From positions 744,001-808,000 of the forward strand of contig OY969913.1 of assembly GCA_963704515.1 (NCBI GenBank): 64,000 nt of DNA, given 5' to 3'. Under the pieces are notes generated by a model, which had not been told where the DNA came from, did no database searches, and saw nothing but the letters and a program-made list of their open reading frames with translations. Made by a program: the position numbers and the translations under genes. Position 1 is the stretch's first letter. Each line of letters opens with the position of its first letter. The DNA is from VRUE01 sp963704515. Lineage in GTDB: Bacteria > Actinomycetota > Thermoleophilia > Solirubrobacterales > 70-9. Shown here piece by piece: positions 24,402-32,645 of this stretch.

Positions 24402-26189
24402 TCAGCCGCCCTGGTGCTTTTTTTCCTTGCGTTCCCGTTCCCGCTGTTCGCGTTCGTGTTCGCGCTTCAGCTTGAGCTGCTGTTCGCGGGTCAGGGGCAG
24501 TTTCGCCGACGGTTCCCGGCAGATGAGGCCCACGCAGGTCTCAAGGCGCACCAGTTCGTTATGCAGGAAGTTGCGGATCGGGAAGAGGTTGGGTTCGCGC
24601 ACCCGGTTGTTGAGCTCGTAGGGGTCGGTCGTGATGTCGTAGAGCTCCTTCTCGCCGTCCGGCCATTCGATGTACTTGTATGGGCCGAGCCTGATTCCGT
24701 AGTAGTTCCTCGGGGGCGCGATGATCGAGGCGCTGGCGCCCTTTCCCGCCTTGCTGCTGCTCGCCGCCGCGGCGGTTGCTGAGCTGCCGGTGCCTTCGTC
24801 TTCGACGTCGTTGGTCTGTACGAAGGACTCGAAGAGGACCGGGCGGCGGGTGCGCAGCGACGTGTCCTGCGCGAACGGGAAGAGCGAGCGGCCATCGAGG
24901 CTCTTGTGGGGGTCGACGCCGGCAAGTTCGAGCACGGTGGGCGCGATATCGATGTTGGCCGCCAGCTCGCCGGTTTCGCCGCCCGCTTTGATCCCCGGAC
25001 CGCGGATCAGCAACGGCAGGTGGGTGGAGGGCTCGTAGGCGAGGAACTTGCCGCCGATCAGGCGGTGCTCGCCGAAGAAGAATCCGTTGTCGGAGGTGAA
25101 GATGATGTAGGTGTTGCGCAGGCGATGCAGGGAGCCGAGCGTGTCGACGATCTGCTTGACGCCGTCGTCGACTCCGCGCAGCGCCTCCAGGCACTTGTCG
25201 TAATAGACGCGGTAGGTGTGCAGTTCGCTCGGCGAGAGGTACGGAGCGTCGCGGATGAAGCTCGGCTTGTCGTTGACGTTGCCCTCATCGAGCCCCTGCG
25301 CCCGGCTGTGGGGCAGCGGCGTTCCGGCGAACCAGTTGTAGTAGCGGGGCGGCGGCTCGGGGCCGGCGGGCCGGCGGAAGTCGCCGTGTGGAGTGGAGTA
25401 GTCGAACTGCAGGTAGAAGGGTTCTTCGGACGGAGTGTTGCGCAGCTCTTCGGTCGCGAAATTATCGAGGACGTCCGTCTGGTAGTAGCAAGGCTTGCCG
25501 TTGAGCGGCGCGAAGGGACAGCCGAGATCGTCGCGTTCGCCGTATTCGCGAGTCGCCCAGCTGCCCGAGTCTCCATAGGGCCCTTCCACCGCTCCGTTGT
25601 TATTGAGCGTGTACCCGTAGAAGTAGTGGTCGGCGTCGGCGTTGAGCACCGAGTGCCAGGAGCTCCAGCCGGGCGGCACTTCGGTGGGGCTGCCGGGCGG
25701 TTCGCCGTAGCCGTTGAGGAACTTGCCGATGTGGATGGTGCGGTAGCCGGCGCCCTGCAACCAGGTGGCGAGGTTCTGGTTGTAGGCGCCACGCGAGGCG
25801 AAGCCGGAGTAGCCGCCGTCGGGCTGGACATTGCCGCGGTCGTTGTTGTTGTGCGCGTAGCGGCCGGTCAGCAGGCTGACGCGCGAGGGAGCGCAGAGCG
25901 AGTAGGAGGCGTAGTAGCGGTTGAAGGTCACGCCGCGTTTGGCGATCAGGTCCAGCGTGTTGGGCATCGCGCGCAGCAGCCCGCCGCCGACCCCGAGGCG
26001 GGCCGCGTAGAGCTCGTCGAGCGTCTGGTCGTCCGTCTGGATGACGACGAAGCTGGGCCGGGGTCGGGCGTCGACGAAGGCCTTCGCCCTGCCCGCGACC
26101 AGGGCGAAGAGGACGAGCAGCGTCAGGCCGGCGATTGCGATCGTCAGCCGAGCGTGGGCGCGGATGTGGGTCCCTTGCAGCCTGGTCAT
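24402..26189 (-). CDS. Sulfatase with FGE-modifiable CxPxR motif, membrane-anchored or exported
   Basis: A 595-residue arylsulfatase-family protein. Residues 14-33 form a signal or anchor helix (LTIAIAGLTLLVLFALVAG). The metal Asp pair is in VVIQTDDQTLD, and the formylglycine site is SLCAPSRVSLLTG with C99. A later FTSDNGFFFGEH and a C-terminal DITTDPYELNN segment complete the fold. The protein ends in a highly charged Arg/Glu/Lys tail. It should hydrolyse a sulfate ester outside the cytoplasm. The neighbouring FGE is the likely maturase, and the sulfate-assimilation operon could use the sulfate released. The substrate is unknown. Confidence 0.9.
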   Translation of the reverse strand: MTRLQGTHIRAHARLTIAIAGLTLLVLFALVAGRAKAFVDARPRPSFVVIQTDDQTLDELYAARLGVGGGLLRAMPNTLDLIAKRGVTFNRYYASYSLCAPSRVSLLTGRYAHNNNDRGNVQPDGGYSGFASRGAYNQNLATWLQGAGYRTIHIGKFLNGYGEPPGSPTEVPPGWSSWHSVLNADADHYFYGYTLNNNGAVEGPYGDSGSWATREYGERDDLGCPFAPLNGKPCYYQTDVLDNFATEELRNTPSEEPFYLQFDYSTPHGDFRRPAGPEPPPRYYNWFAGTPLPHSRAQGLDEGNVNDKPSFIRDAPYLSPSELHTYRVYYDKCLEALRGVDDGVKQIVDTLGSLHRLRNTYIIFTSDNGFFFGEHRLIGGKFLAYEPSTHLPLLIRGPGIKAGGETGELAANIDIAPTVLELAGVDPHKSLDGRSLFPFAQDTSLRTRRPVLFESFVQTNDVEDEGTGSSATAAAASSSKAGKGASASIIAPPRNYYGIRLGPYKYIEWPDGEKELYDITTDPYELNNRVREPNLFPIRNFLHNELVRLETCVGLICREPSAKLPLTREQQLKLKREHEREQRERERKEKKHQGG

Positions 26190-26262
26190 GTCGGTTGGGG
26201 CGGCCCCAAGTTCGAAACCGGCGCCCCCCGGGAGAGTTGCGGCGGGGAACGCTAGAGATCGC

Positions 26263-26946
26263 TCAGGACGCGCCGAGCTTTTTCGCGGCGTCGCGGAAGT
26301 TCTTCACGGTGGCGCTGGGAGCCTTGCGGCCTTCGAGCTTCTCGTCGTGGCGGTTGACCCAGATCACCGGCACGTTCATTTTCAGCAGCGGGGCGACGTC
26401 GTTGGTGTAGTTGCAGCCGATGTGGAGCCAGCCTTTCTTGCCGCCGATGCGGCGCGCCGCCTCTTTGAAGTGGACCGGGTCGGGCTTGTAGCTGCGCACC
26501 TGCTGGGCGGTGACGACGAGGTCAAGTTCGGTGCGCAGGTGACGGCGCGAGATGCCGAGCATTTTGTCGTCGATGTTGGAGACGATGCCGATCTCGTAGC
26601 GTTTGCCGAGCCGGTCCATCGCCGCGTTGGCCTCGCGGAACGGCAGCCAGTAGGCGACGCTGTCGGGCAGGAACTGCGCCCGCGAGGGCTCGATCTCCCA
26701 GCCCAGCTCTCCGGCCACCTTGACGATCGTGCGGCGCAGGACCTCCGCGTAGAGCTCGTAGGAGCCGGCCATGATTTCCGCCTGCACTTCCATGAAGCGG
26801 GCGAGGAAGGGCTCCTCGCTGAAGCTGAAGCCGTCTTTCTCGGCCTCTTTCTTGCAGGCGTCGATGATGCCTTTCTCCCAGTCGATCAGGGTGCCGTAGC
26901 AATCGGCGGTCACCCATTTGATGGTTTTCAGCGCTGGGAGGGGCAT
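26263..26946 (-). CDS. HAD-superfamily hydrolase, haloacid dehalogenase type II-like
   Basis: A 227-residue HAD protein. Motif I is TADCYGTLIDW with nucleophile D15 (Cys-Tyr-Gly-Thr following, as in 2-haloacid dehalogenases). Motif II is IGIVSNIDD, the Lys is in SYKPDP, and motif III ends with GCNYTNDVAPLL. It is close to the L-2-haloacid dehalogenase/HAD-IA phosphatase branch. The acidic motif-III arrangement does not decide between dehalogenase and phosphatase. Single gene divergent from sucC. Confidence 0.85.
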   Translation of the reverse strand: MPLPALKTIKWVTADCYGTLIDWEKGIIDACKKEAEKDGFSFSEEPFLARFMEVQAEIMAGSYELYAEVLRRTIVKVAGELGWEIEPSRAQFLPDSVAYWLPFREANAAMDRLGKRYEIGIVSNIDDKMLGISRRHLRTELDLVVTAQQVRSYKPDPVHFKEAARRIGGKKGWLHIGCNYTNDVAPLLKMNVPVIWVNRHDEKLEGRKAPSATVKNFRDAAKKLGAS

Positions 26947-27048
26947 CGCGAGCGCGGCATGTTATGCGAAGCGCCCACCCGCGCGGCGTCCGGCTTGCCC
27001 TCTCCGTTAGGCTGCCGCCCCGCGCCAGCGCGGCGCGCCCCGAAATCC

Positions 27049-28212
27049 ATGGACCTCCTCGAGTATCAGGGCAAGCAGCTCTTCGACAAGCACGGCATCG
27101 CCGTGCCCAGCGGCGAGGTCGCCGCCGGCGTCGAGGACGCGGTCGCGGCGGCGGAGCGGATCGGCTACCCGTGCGCGATCAAGGCCCAGGTGCTGATCGG
27201 CGGTCGCGGCAAGGCGGGCGGCATCAAGATCGCCGCCGACGCCGCGGAGGCGCGCGCTCACGCTGAGGCGATTCTCGGCATGGACATCGTCGGCCCGCAC
27301 GGCGAGGGGCCCTTCCGGGTGGATCAGGTCTGGGTCGAGGGCGGCTCCGACATCGCCTCCGAGTACTACGCCTCGGTGATCCTCGACCGCGGCGAGAAGC
27401 GGCTGCTGGCGATGGTCTCCGCCAAGGGCGGGATGGACATCGAGGCGGTCGCCGAGGAGGACCCCGAGGCGCTGGTCAAGAGCCACATCGACCCGACCCG
27501 GCCCTTCACGGCGGAGTCGGCGCGGCCGATCGTCGAGCACGCCGGCCTCGACGAGGACGTGCGCGAGCAGGTCGCCGAGGTGCTCGCCAAGCTCGCCGAG
27601 GTGGCGGCCGCGGAGGACGCGACGCTGATCGAGGTCAACCCGCTGATCGTCACCGCCGGCCGCGAGGTCGTGGCGCTCGACGCCAAGGTGACGATCGACG
27701 GCAACGCGGTCTACCGCCACGAGGACCTGGCCGCCGTCGCCGACACGGCCGAGGATCCGCAGGAGGCGATGGCCAAGGAGAAGGGCCTCACCTACGTCAA
27801 GCTCGACGGCAACGTCGGCATCCTCGCCAACGGCGCCGGCCTCTGCATGTCGACCCTCGACGTCGTCGCCCAAGCAGGCGGCGCACCGGCCAACTTCCTC
27901 GACGCGGGCGGCGGCTCCAAGGCGGAGGCGATCGTCGACGCGCTGACCGTAATCACCTCCGATGAGAAGGTCACCGCGATCCTCTTCAACATCTTCGGCG
28001 GGATCACCCGCTGCGACGAGATCGCCAAGGGCATCGTCACCGCCTCGCGGCAGATGAACCTAAAGCTGCCGCTGGTCGTGCGGCTCGATGGCACCAACTC
28101 CGAGGAGGGCCTGAAGATCCTCGCCGAGGCCGACCTGCCCAACCTGCACCAGGAGACGACGATGCTCGACGCCGCCCGGCGCGTGGTCGAGCTGGCCGGG
28201 GGAGCGGCATGA
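27049..28212 (+). CDS. sucC: Succinyl-CoA ligase (ADP-forming) beta subunit
   Basis: The 387-residue subunit begins MDLLEYQGKQLFDKHGI, the standard SucC N-terminus. It has the ATP-grasp elements AQVLIGGRGKAGG and EVNPLIVT, and the CoA-ligase half with NIFGGITRCDEIAKGI. It couples succinyl-CoA hydrolysis to nucleotide triphosphate synthesis in the citric acid cycle. The start at 27049 is chosen because upstream in-frame sequence lacks family similarity. The stop overlaps sucD. Confidence 0.95.
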   Translation: MDLLEYQGKQLFDKHGIAVPSGEVAAGVEDAVAAAERIGYPCAIKAQVLIGGRGKAGGIKIAADAAEARAHAEAILGMDIVGPHGEGPFRVDQVWVEGGSDIASEYYASVILDRGEKRLLAMVSAKGGMDIEAVAEEDPEALVKSHIDPTRPFTAESARPIVEHAGLDEDVREQVAEVLAKLAEVAAAEDATLIEVNPLIVTAGREVVALDAKVTIDGNAVYRHEDLAAVADTAEDPQEAMAKEKGLTYVKLDGNVGILANGAGLCMSTLDVVAQAGGAPANFLDAGGGSKAEAIVDALTVITSDEKVTAILFNIFGGITRCDEIAKGIVTASRQMNLKLPLVVRLDGTNSEEGLKILAEADLPNLHQETTMLDAARRVVELAGGAA

Positions 28213-29081
28213 GCATCATCGTCGACAAGGAGACGAAGCTCGTGGTCTCCGGCCTGACCGGCCGCGAGGGTTCCTTCCACGGGCTGCGCAACCAGGCCTA
28301 CGGGACCTACCTGGCGGCCGGCGTGACGCCCGGCAAGGGAGGCCAGGACGTCGAGGGCGTGCCGATCTTCGACTCGATCTCCGAAGCGGTCGAGGAGCGC
28401 CGCGCCAACACATCGATGATCTTCGTGCCGGCGCGCTTCGCGGCGCCGGCGATCGACGAGGCGATCGAGTCCGGCGTCGAGACGGTGATCGCGATCACCG
28501 AGGGCATCCCGGTGCTCGACATGCTGAAGACCTACTGGAAGGCGAAGGAGGCCGGGGTGCGGCTGATCGGGCCGAACTGCCCCGGCGTGCTTTCCCCCGG
28601 CAAGGCCAACGTCGGCATCATCCCCGCCCAGTTCTTCGACCCGGGCCCGATCGGGGTCGTCTCCAAGTCGGGCACGCTGACCTACCAGATCGGCAACGAG
28701 CTGAAGCAGGCGGGGACGGGGAACTCCTCGATCGTCGGCATCGGCGGCGACCCGATCATCGGCTCGGACTTCATCGACATCCTGACGTTGTACGAGGCCG
28801 ATCCCGAGACCGAGCTGATCGTGATGGTCGGCGAGATCGGCGGCGACGCCGAGGAGCGCGCCGCCGAGTTCATCGCCGCCGAGATCTCCAAGCCGGTCGT
28901 CGCCTACATCGCCGGCTTCACCGCGCCGCCCGGCAAGCAGATGGGCCACGCCGGGGCGATCATCTCCGGCTCCTCGGGCACGGCCCAGGCGAAGAAGGAC
29001 GCGCTCGAAGCGAAGGGCGTGCGGGTCGGCGAAAGCCCGACCGAGACGGCCAGGATCGCCGTCGAAGTCCTGCGCGGCTAG
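28209..29081 (+). CDS. sucD: Succinyl-CoA ligase alpha subunit
   Basis: A 290-residue SucD. It has the CoA-binding GLTGREGSFHGLRNQAYGT region, LIGPNCPGVLSP, and the phosphorylated His in KQMGHAGAIISG. The ATG at 28209 overlaps the sucC stop as ATGA, so the subunits are produced together. Succinate produced by the polyamine/GABA pathway at the left of the window would enter the cycle at this enzyme's product. Confidence 0.95.
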   Translation: MSIIVDKETKLVVSGLTGREGSFHGLRNQAYGTYLAAGVTPGKGGQDVEGVPIFDSISEAVEERRANTSMIFVPARFAAPAIDEAIESGVETVIAITEGIPVLDMLKTYWKAKEAGVRLIGPNCPGVLSPGKANVGIIPAQFFDPGPIGVVSKSGTLTYQIGNELKQAGTGNSSIVGIGGDPIIGSDFIDILTLYEADPETELIVMVGEIGGDAEERAAEFIAAEISKPVVAYIAGFTAPPGKQMGHAGAIISGSSGTAQAKKDALEAKGVRVGESPTETARIAVEVLRG

Positions 29082-29103
29082 CCGTTGCTAGGCTCGCTCG
29101 ACG

Positions 29104-30207
29104 ATGGCAGCTGAGACGATCTCGTTTGCCCGCGGTGCCCCCAGCGCCGACATCCTGCCGCGTGAGGCGGTGGCCGAGGCGGCCGCGGCGGCGCTTGCGC
29201 AGGACTGGGAAAGGGCGCTCTCCTACGGGACCGGGATCGGGCATCCGGGGCTCTGCGCCTGGGTCGCCGAGCGCCACGGGGGGGTCGAGGCCGGGCAGGT
29301 GATGGTCGCCAATGGGTCGCTGGAGGCGGGATGGATGCTGTTCGAGCACCTGCTGGAGCCGGGCGACCGAGTGATCGTCGAGCAGCCGACCTACGACCGC
29401 ACGCTGCTGATGCTGCAGCGGCTCGGGGTTGAGCTGGTGCCGGTGCGGCTCGAGGCCGATGGGCTCGATCTCGGTGAGGTGGAAGCGGCGCTTGCCCAGG
29501 GGCCGGTCAAGCTCGCCCACGTGATCCCCAACTTCCACAATCCGGCGGGCTGCACGCTCTCGGCCGAGAAGCGGGTGCGGCTGGTCGAGCTGGCCACCGA
29601 GCACGGCTTCTGGATCTTCGAGGACGACCCTTACCGGGAGCTGCCCTTCGAGGGCGAGGCGCTGCAGACGATGCTCTCGATCGACGAGGCCGAACGGGTG
29701 GTCCACGCCTCCTCCTTCTCCAAGACCGTCAGCCCCGGGGTGCGGGTCGGCTACCTGGCCGGGCCGGAGGCGGAGATCGCGAAGCTGGCCAAGCGCGCCA
29801 ACGAGACCTACATCTCGCCAAACATGCTGGCCGAGGCCGTGGTGCTCGAGCTCTGCGAATCGGGCGGGCTCGACCGCAACATCGAGTTCGTCAAGGGGGC
29901 GCTGCGCGACCGCCGCGACGCCCTGGTCGGGGCGCTGCGCGAGCAGATTCCCGAGGCCGAATTCGTCGTCCCCGGCGGCGGCTACTTCCTCTGGCTCGAC
30001 CTCGCCGAGGGCACCGACACGACGGTCCTGCTCGCCGAGGCCAAGGGCGAGGGCGTCGCCTTCGTCGCCGGCCCCGACTTCATGATCGAGGGTGGCGACA
30101 ACAGCCTGCGCCTCTCCTTCGCCAGCGTGCCGCCGGAGCGGATCTCCGAGGGCGTGGCACGGATCGCCCGGGCGCTGGAGCGCGTCCGCGCGGGCTCGCC
30201 CGCCTGA
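29104..30207 (+). CDS. Fold-type I PLP aminotransferase (2-aminoadipate/MocR-like group)
   Basis: A 367-residue aminotransferase without the N-terminal GntR domain of MocR proteins. It has VANGSLEAGWMLFEHLL near the cofactor, VIPNFHNPAGCTLS, the Asp of IFEDDPYRELPF, and the PLP Lys in HASSFSKTVSPGVRVGYL. The family includes 2-aminoadipate, aromatic and valine-pyruvate aminotransferases, so the substrate is open. It lies 22 bp after sucD and may be co-transcribed. It converges on the DtxR-type gene. Confidence 0.88.
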   Translation: MAAETISFARGAPSADILPREAVAEAAAAALAQDWERALSYGTGIGHPGLCAWVAERHGGVEAGQVMVANGSLEAGWMLFEHLLEPGDRVIVEQPTYDRTLLMLQRLGVELVPVRLEADGLDLGEVEAALAQGPVKLAHVIPNFHNPAGCTLSAEKRVRLVELATEHGFWIFEDDPYRELPFEGEALQTMLSIDEAERVVHASSFSKTVSPGVRVGYLAGPEAEIAKLAKRANETYISPNMLAEAVVLELCESGGLDRNIEFVKGALRDRRDALVGALREQIPEAEFVVPGGGYFLWLDLAEGTDTTVLLAEAKGEGVAFVAGPDFMIEGGDNSLRLSFASVPPERISEGVARIARALERVRAGSPA

Positions 30208-30216
30208 GCGACCTAC

Positions 30217-30936
30217 TCAGCGGCCGTAGCGGTCGCCGCTGGAGGAGAGGACGAGCTGGTCCGGGATCGTCGCGCGGGGGGGCGGCGCCGGGTCGGCGCG
30301 GACCGAGACGGTTTCGGCGACGCTGCGCGAGACGCGGTGGCTGCCCTCGGCGGAGACGATCGTCACGCCCTCCTCGCCGGAGCTCTCGACCGTGCCCTCG
30401 AGGCCCGGGTAGAGGCCGGCGTCCTTGAGGTAGTGGAGCAGCTCCTCGGCCTCGTTCTCGAAGCGCAGCACGTGGACGCCGGCGCCGGGCTCGACGTCGG
30501 CGAGCAGCGCGCCCGGCTCGCGAATGCCCTCGACGATCGGGTGGCCGTGTGGGCAGGTGGTCGCGTCGCCGATCGCCGCCCGCATGCGCTCCTCGAGCAC
30601 TGGCGACATCGCATGCTCGATCCGCTCCGCCTCCTCGTGCACCTCGTCCCAGGGGATGCCGAGCACGTCGGTAAGGAAGCGCTCGATCATCCGGTGGCGG
30701 CGGACGATGTGGCTGGCATGCTCGCGGCCGGACGGGGTGAATTCGAGCGACTTGTCCGGCTTGCGCTCGACGTAGCCGTCGTCGATCAGGCGGCCGATCA
30801 TCTCGTGCACGGTCGGCGGCGAGAGCTGCATCGCGCGGGCGATGTTCGCCCCGGTCATCGGCAGCCCGGCCTCCTCCAGCCAGAACATGATCTCCAGGTA
30901 CTCCTGCTCGGCAACGGTCGCGGTCTCCGGCGACAA
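30217..30936 (-). CDS. DtxR/MntR-family metal-dependent transcriptional regulator
   Basis: A 239-residue regulator with an N-terminal winged helix (EQEYLEIMFWLEEAG; MQLSPPTVHEMIGRLIDDGYV). The dimerisation and metal-binding domain contains HIVRRHRMIERFLTDVLGI, HEEAERIEHAMS and the Cys-containing TTCPHGHPI. A C-terminal FeoA/SH3-like domain follows. It should repress metal uptake genes when Mn(II) or Fe(II) is plentiful. A TTG at 30936 preceded by GAAGGAG at good distance is the best start; an upstream TTG at 30999 would add 21 residues and overlap the hipBA operator. Confidence 0.88.
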   Translation of the reverse strand: MSPETATVAEQEYLEIMFWLEEAGLPMTGANIARAMQLSPPTVHEMIGRLIDDGYVERKPDKSLEFTPSGREHASHIVRRHRMIERFLTDVLGIPWDEVHEEAERIEHAMSPVLEERMRAAIGDATTCPHGHPIVEGIREPGALLADVEPGAGVHVLRFENEAEELLHYLKDAGLYPGLEGTVESSGEEGVTIVSAEGSHRVSRSVAETVSVRADPAPPPRATIPDQLVLSSSGDRYGR

Positions 30937-30998
30937 GGGCGCTCCTTCGAGGGTCGAGTGGCGGAGTTCCGATACTACCGGAGCACCTTTGGCTTCCA

Positions 30999-31046
30999 AA
31001 GTGCAGGAAAATGCACTTGTTAGCTTTTACATGCACTATGATGCAC
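30999..31046 (+). promoter_or_regulatory. hipBA operator pair (TGCA-N6-TGCA) and -10 element
   Basis: Site 1 is a 7-bp perfect inverted repeat, AAGTGCA-N6-TGCACTT (30999-31018). Site 2 is TGCA-N6-TGCA (31032-31045). Their centres are 30 bp apart, about three helical turns. TATGAT at 31037-31042 is a good -10 lying inside site 2 and 8 bases before the hipB ATG, so the message is probably leaderless and would be blocked by a bound repressor. Autorepression by HipB is established for this TA family. Confidence 0.6.
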
Positions 31047-31050
31047 CATC

Positions 31051-31383
31051 ATGGCCAGCTCGCACGTTCTCTCTCCTTACGCCCAGGAGGCGGCTCAGCT
31101 GCTCGGCGAGCAGATTCGGATCGCTCGTCGCGAGCGTCGCTGGTCGCAGCGCGAGCTGGCCGAGCGGGCCGGTATCTCCTCCCGCACCCTGATCAAGGTC
31201 GAGCGGGGAGACGCCACCGTCGCGCTGGGCACCGCCTTCGAGCTCGCCGCCCTCACCGGCGTGCCGCTCTTCCATGCCGAGCGCTCGCGCCTGACCCTCG
31301 ACCTCGATCGGGCCCGCGCCCGCGGCGCACTGCTGCCCGAGAGCGTGCGTCGCCGGGGGGAGGAGTTGAAGGATGAGTTCTGA
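31051..31383 (+). CDS. hipB: HipB-like antitoxin, XRE-family HTH
   Basis: The 110-residue protein has an XRE helix-turn-helix (LGEQIRIARRERRWSQRELAE, then AGISSRTLIKVERG). It is encoded directly upstream of hipA with an 11-bp overlap. By family it neutralises HipA and represses the operon through the TGCA-N6-TGCA sites. The ATG at 31051 is only 8 bases after the -10 element. Confidence 0.87.
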   Translation: MASSHVLSPYAQEAAQLLGEQIRIARRERRWSQRELAERAGISSRTLIKVERGDATVALGTAFELAALTGVPLFHAERSRLTLDLDRARARGALLPESVRRRGEELKDEF

Positions 31384-32644
31384 GGCGCGGCGCTCGCCGA
31401 GCGAGGCCTACCTCTGGGTCTGGCTGCCGGGCGCGACGCAGCCAGTGGTTGCCGGCCGGGTCTCGGTCGCCGGGGACCTGGTCGACTTCAACTACGGGCG
31501 CAGCTACCTCGCACGCGAGGATGCGGTCCCGCTCTACCTGCCGGAGCTGCCGCTGCAAGCAGGCTTGATCCACCCGCCCGACGGGATGACGATGGCCGGC
31601 TGCCTGGACGACGCGATGCCGGACGCCTGGGGACGGCGAGTGGTGATGCACCACCTGCTCGGCGATCGGGCCGAGTTGGCCGATCCGGCCGTGCTCGATC
31701 CGCTCACCTACATGCTCGAGTCGGGCTCCGACCGGATCGGGGCGTTCGATTTCCAGGCCTCGTCGGAGACCTACGTCAATCGCGATGACGGCGGCGCTTC
31801 GCTCGAGGAGCTGCAGGAAGCGGCGGACATGGTCGACGAGGGCCGCCGGCTCTCGCCGGGCTTGGATCGCGCCCTGATGCACGGCAGCTCGATCGGCGGC
31901 GCCCGTCCCAAGGCGCTGCTCGCCGACGGCGAGCGCAAGCTGATCGCCAAGTTCTCCTCGACGACCGACACCTACGCCGTCGTCAAGGGCGAGTTCCTGG
32001 CGATGGAGCTGGCGCGGCGGATCGGCCTCGACGTCGCGGGCGTCGAGCTGACCAGCGCGCTCGGCAAAGACGTCCTCCTGGTCGAGCGCTTCGACCGGGT
32101 CCGCGCCGACGACGGTGGCGAGCGCAGGCTGGCGGTGGTCTCGGCCCTGACCATGCTCGAGCTCGACGACTTCCTCGGCGGGCGCTACGCGAGCTACGCC
32201 GATCTGGCCCAGCTGATTCGCGAGCGCTTCAACGCCCCGGCGGCGACCCTGCGCGAGCTCTTCGCCCGCATCGTCTTCAACATCCTCACCGGCAACACCG
32301 ACGATCACGCGCGCAACCACTCCGCCTTCTGGGACGGCGAGATGCTGACCCTGACCCCCGCCTACGACATCTGCCCGTCTCCGCGTAGCGGTGGCGAGGC
32401 CTCGCAGGCGATGGCGATCGCCCCGGGTGGCAACCGAATGAGCCAGGTGAGGGCATGCGTCGAGGCGGCGAGCACTTACCTGCTCAGCGAGTCGGAGGCG
32501 CGCGAGATCGTCGACCACCAGGTCGGTGCGATCGAGGCGGAGTGGGAGCAGTCCTGCGAGGCGGCGCGGCTGAGCGAGGTCGAGCGCGCCTACTTCTGGC
32601 GCCGGCAGTTCCTCAACGCCTACGCCCTCGAGGGCTACCGGTAG
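31373..32644 (+). CDS. hipA: HipA-like serine/threonine kinase toxin
   Basis: A 423-residue HipA-family kinase. It has the Gly-rich loop GSSIGGARPK (171-180), the ATP-contacting Lys in LIAKFSS (K193), the catalytic segment NTDDHARNHS near residue 306 and the metal-binding YDICPS near 330. In the family this kinase phosphorylates a translation factor such as a tRNA synthetase and causes dormancy; the target here is not known. All key residues are intact, so it should be active. The ATG overlaps hipB. Confidence 0.9.
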   Translation: MSSEARRSPSEAYLWVWLPGATQPVVAGRVSVAGDLVDFNYGRSYLAREDAVPLYLPELPLQAGLIHPPDGMTMAGCLDDAMPDAWGRRVVMHHLLGDRAELADPAVLDPLTYMLESGSDRIGAFDFQASSETYVNRDDGGASLEELQEAADMVDEGRRLSPGLDRALMHGSSIGGARPKALLADGERKLIAKFSSTTDTYAVVKGEFLAMELARRIGLDVAGVELTSALGKDVLLVERFDRVRADDGGERRLAVVSALTMLELDDFLGGRYASYADLAQLIRERFNAPAATLRELFARIVFNILTGNTDDHARNHSAFWDGEMLTLTPAYDICPSPRSGGEASQAMAIAPGGNRMSQVRACVEAASTYLLSESEAREIVDHQVGAIEAEWEQSCEAARLSEVERAYFWRRQFLNAYALEGYR

Positions 32645-32645
32645 C

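Noticed and set aside
26041..28212. SucC with a 336-residue N-terminal extension
   Set aside because: The extension is antisense to the sulfatase and HAD genes; normal SucC begins at 27049.
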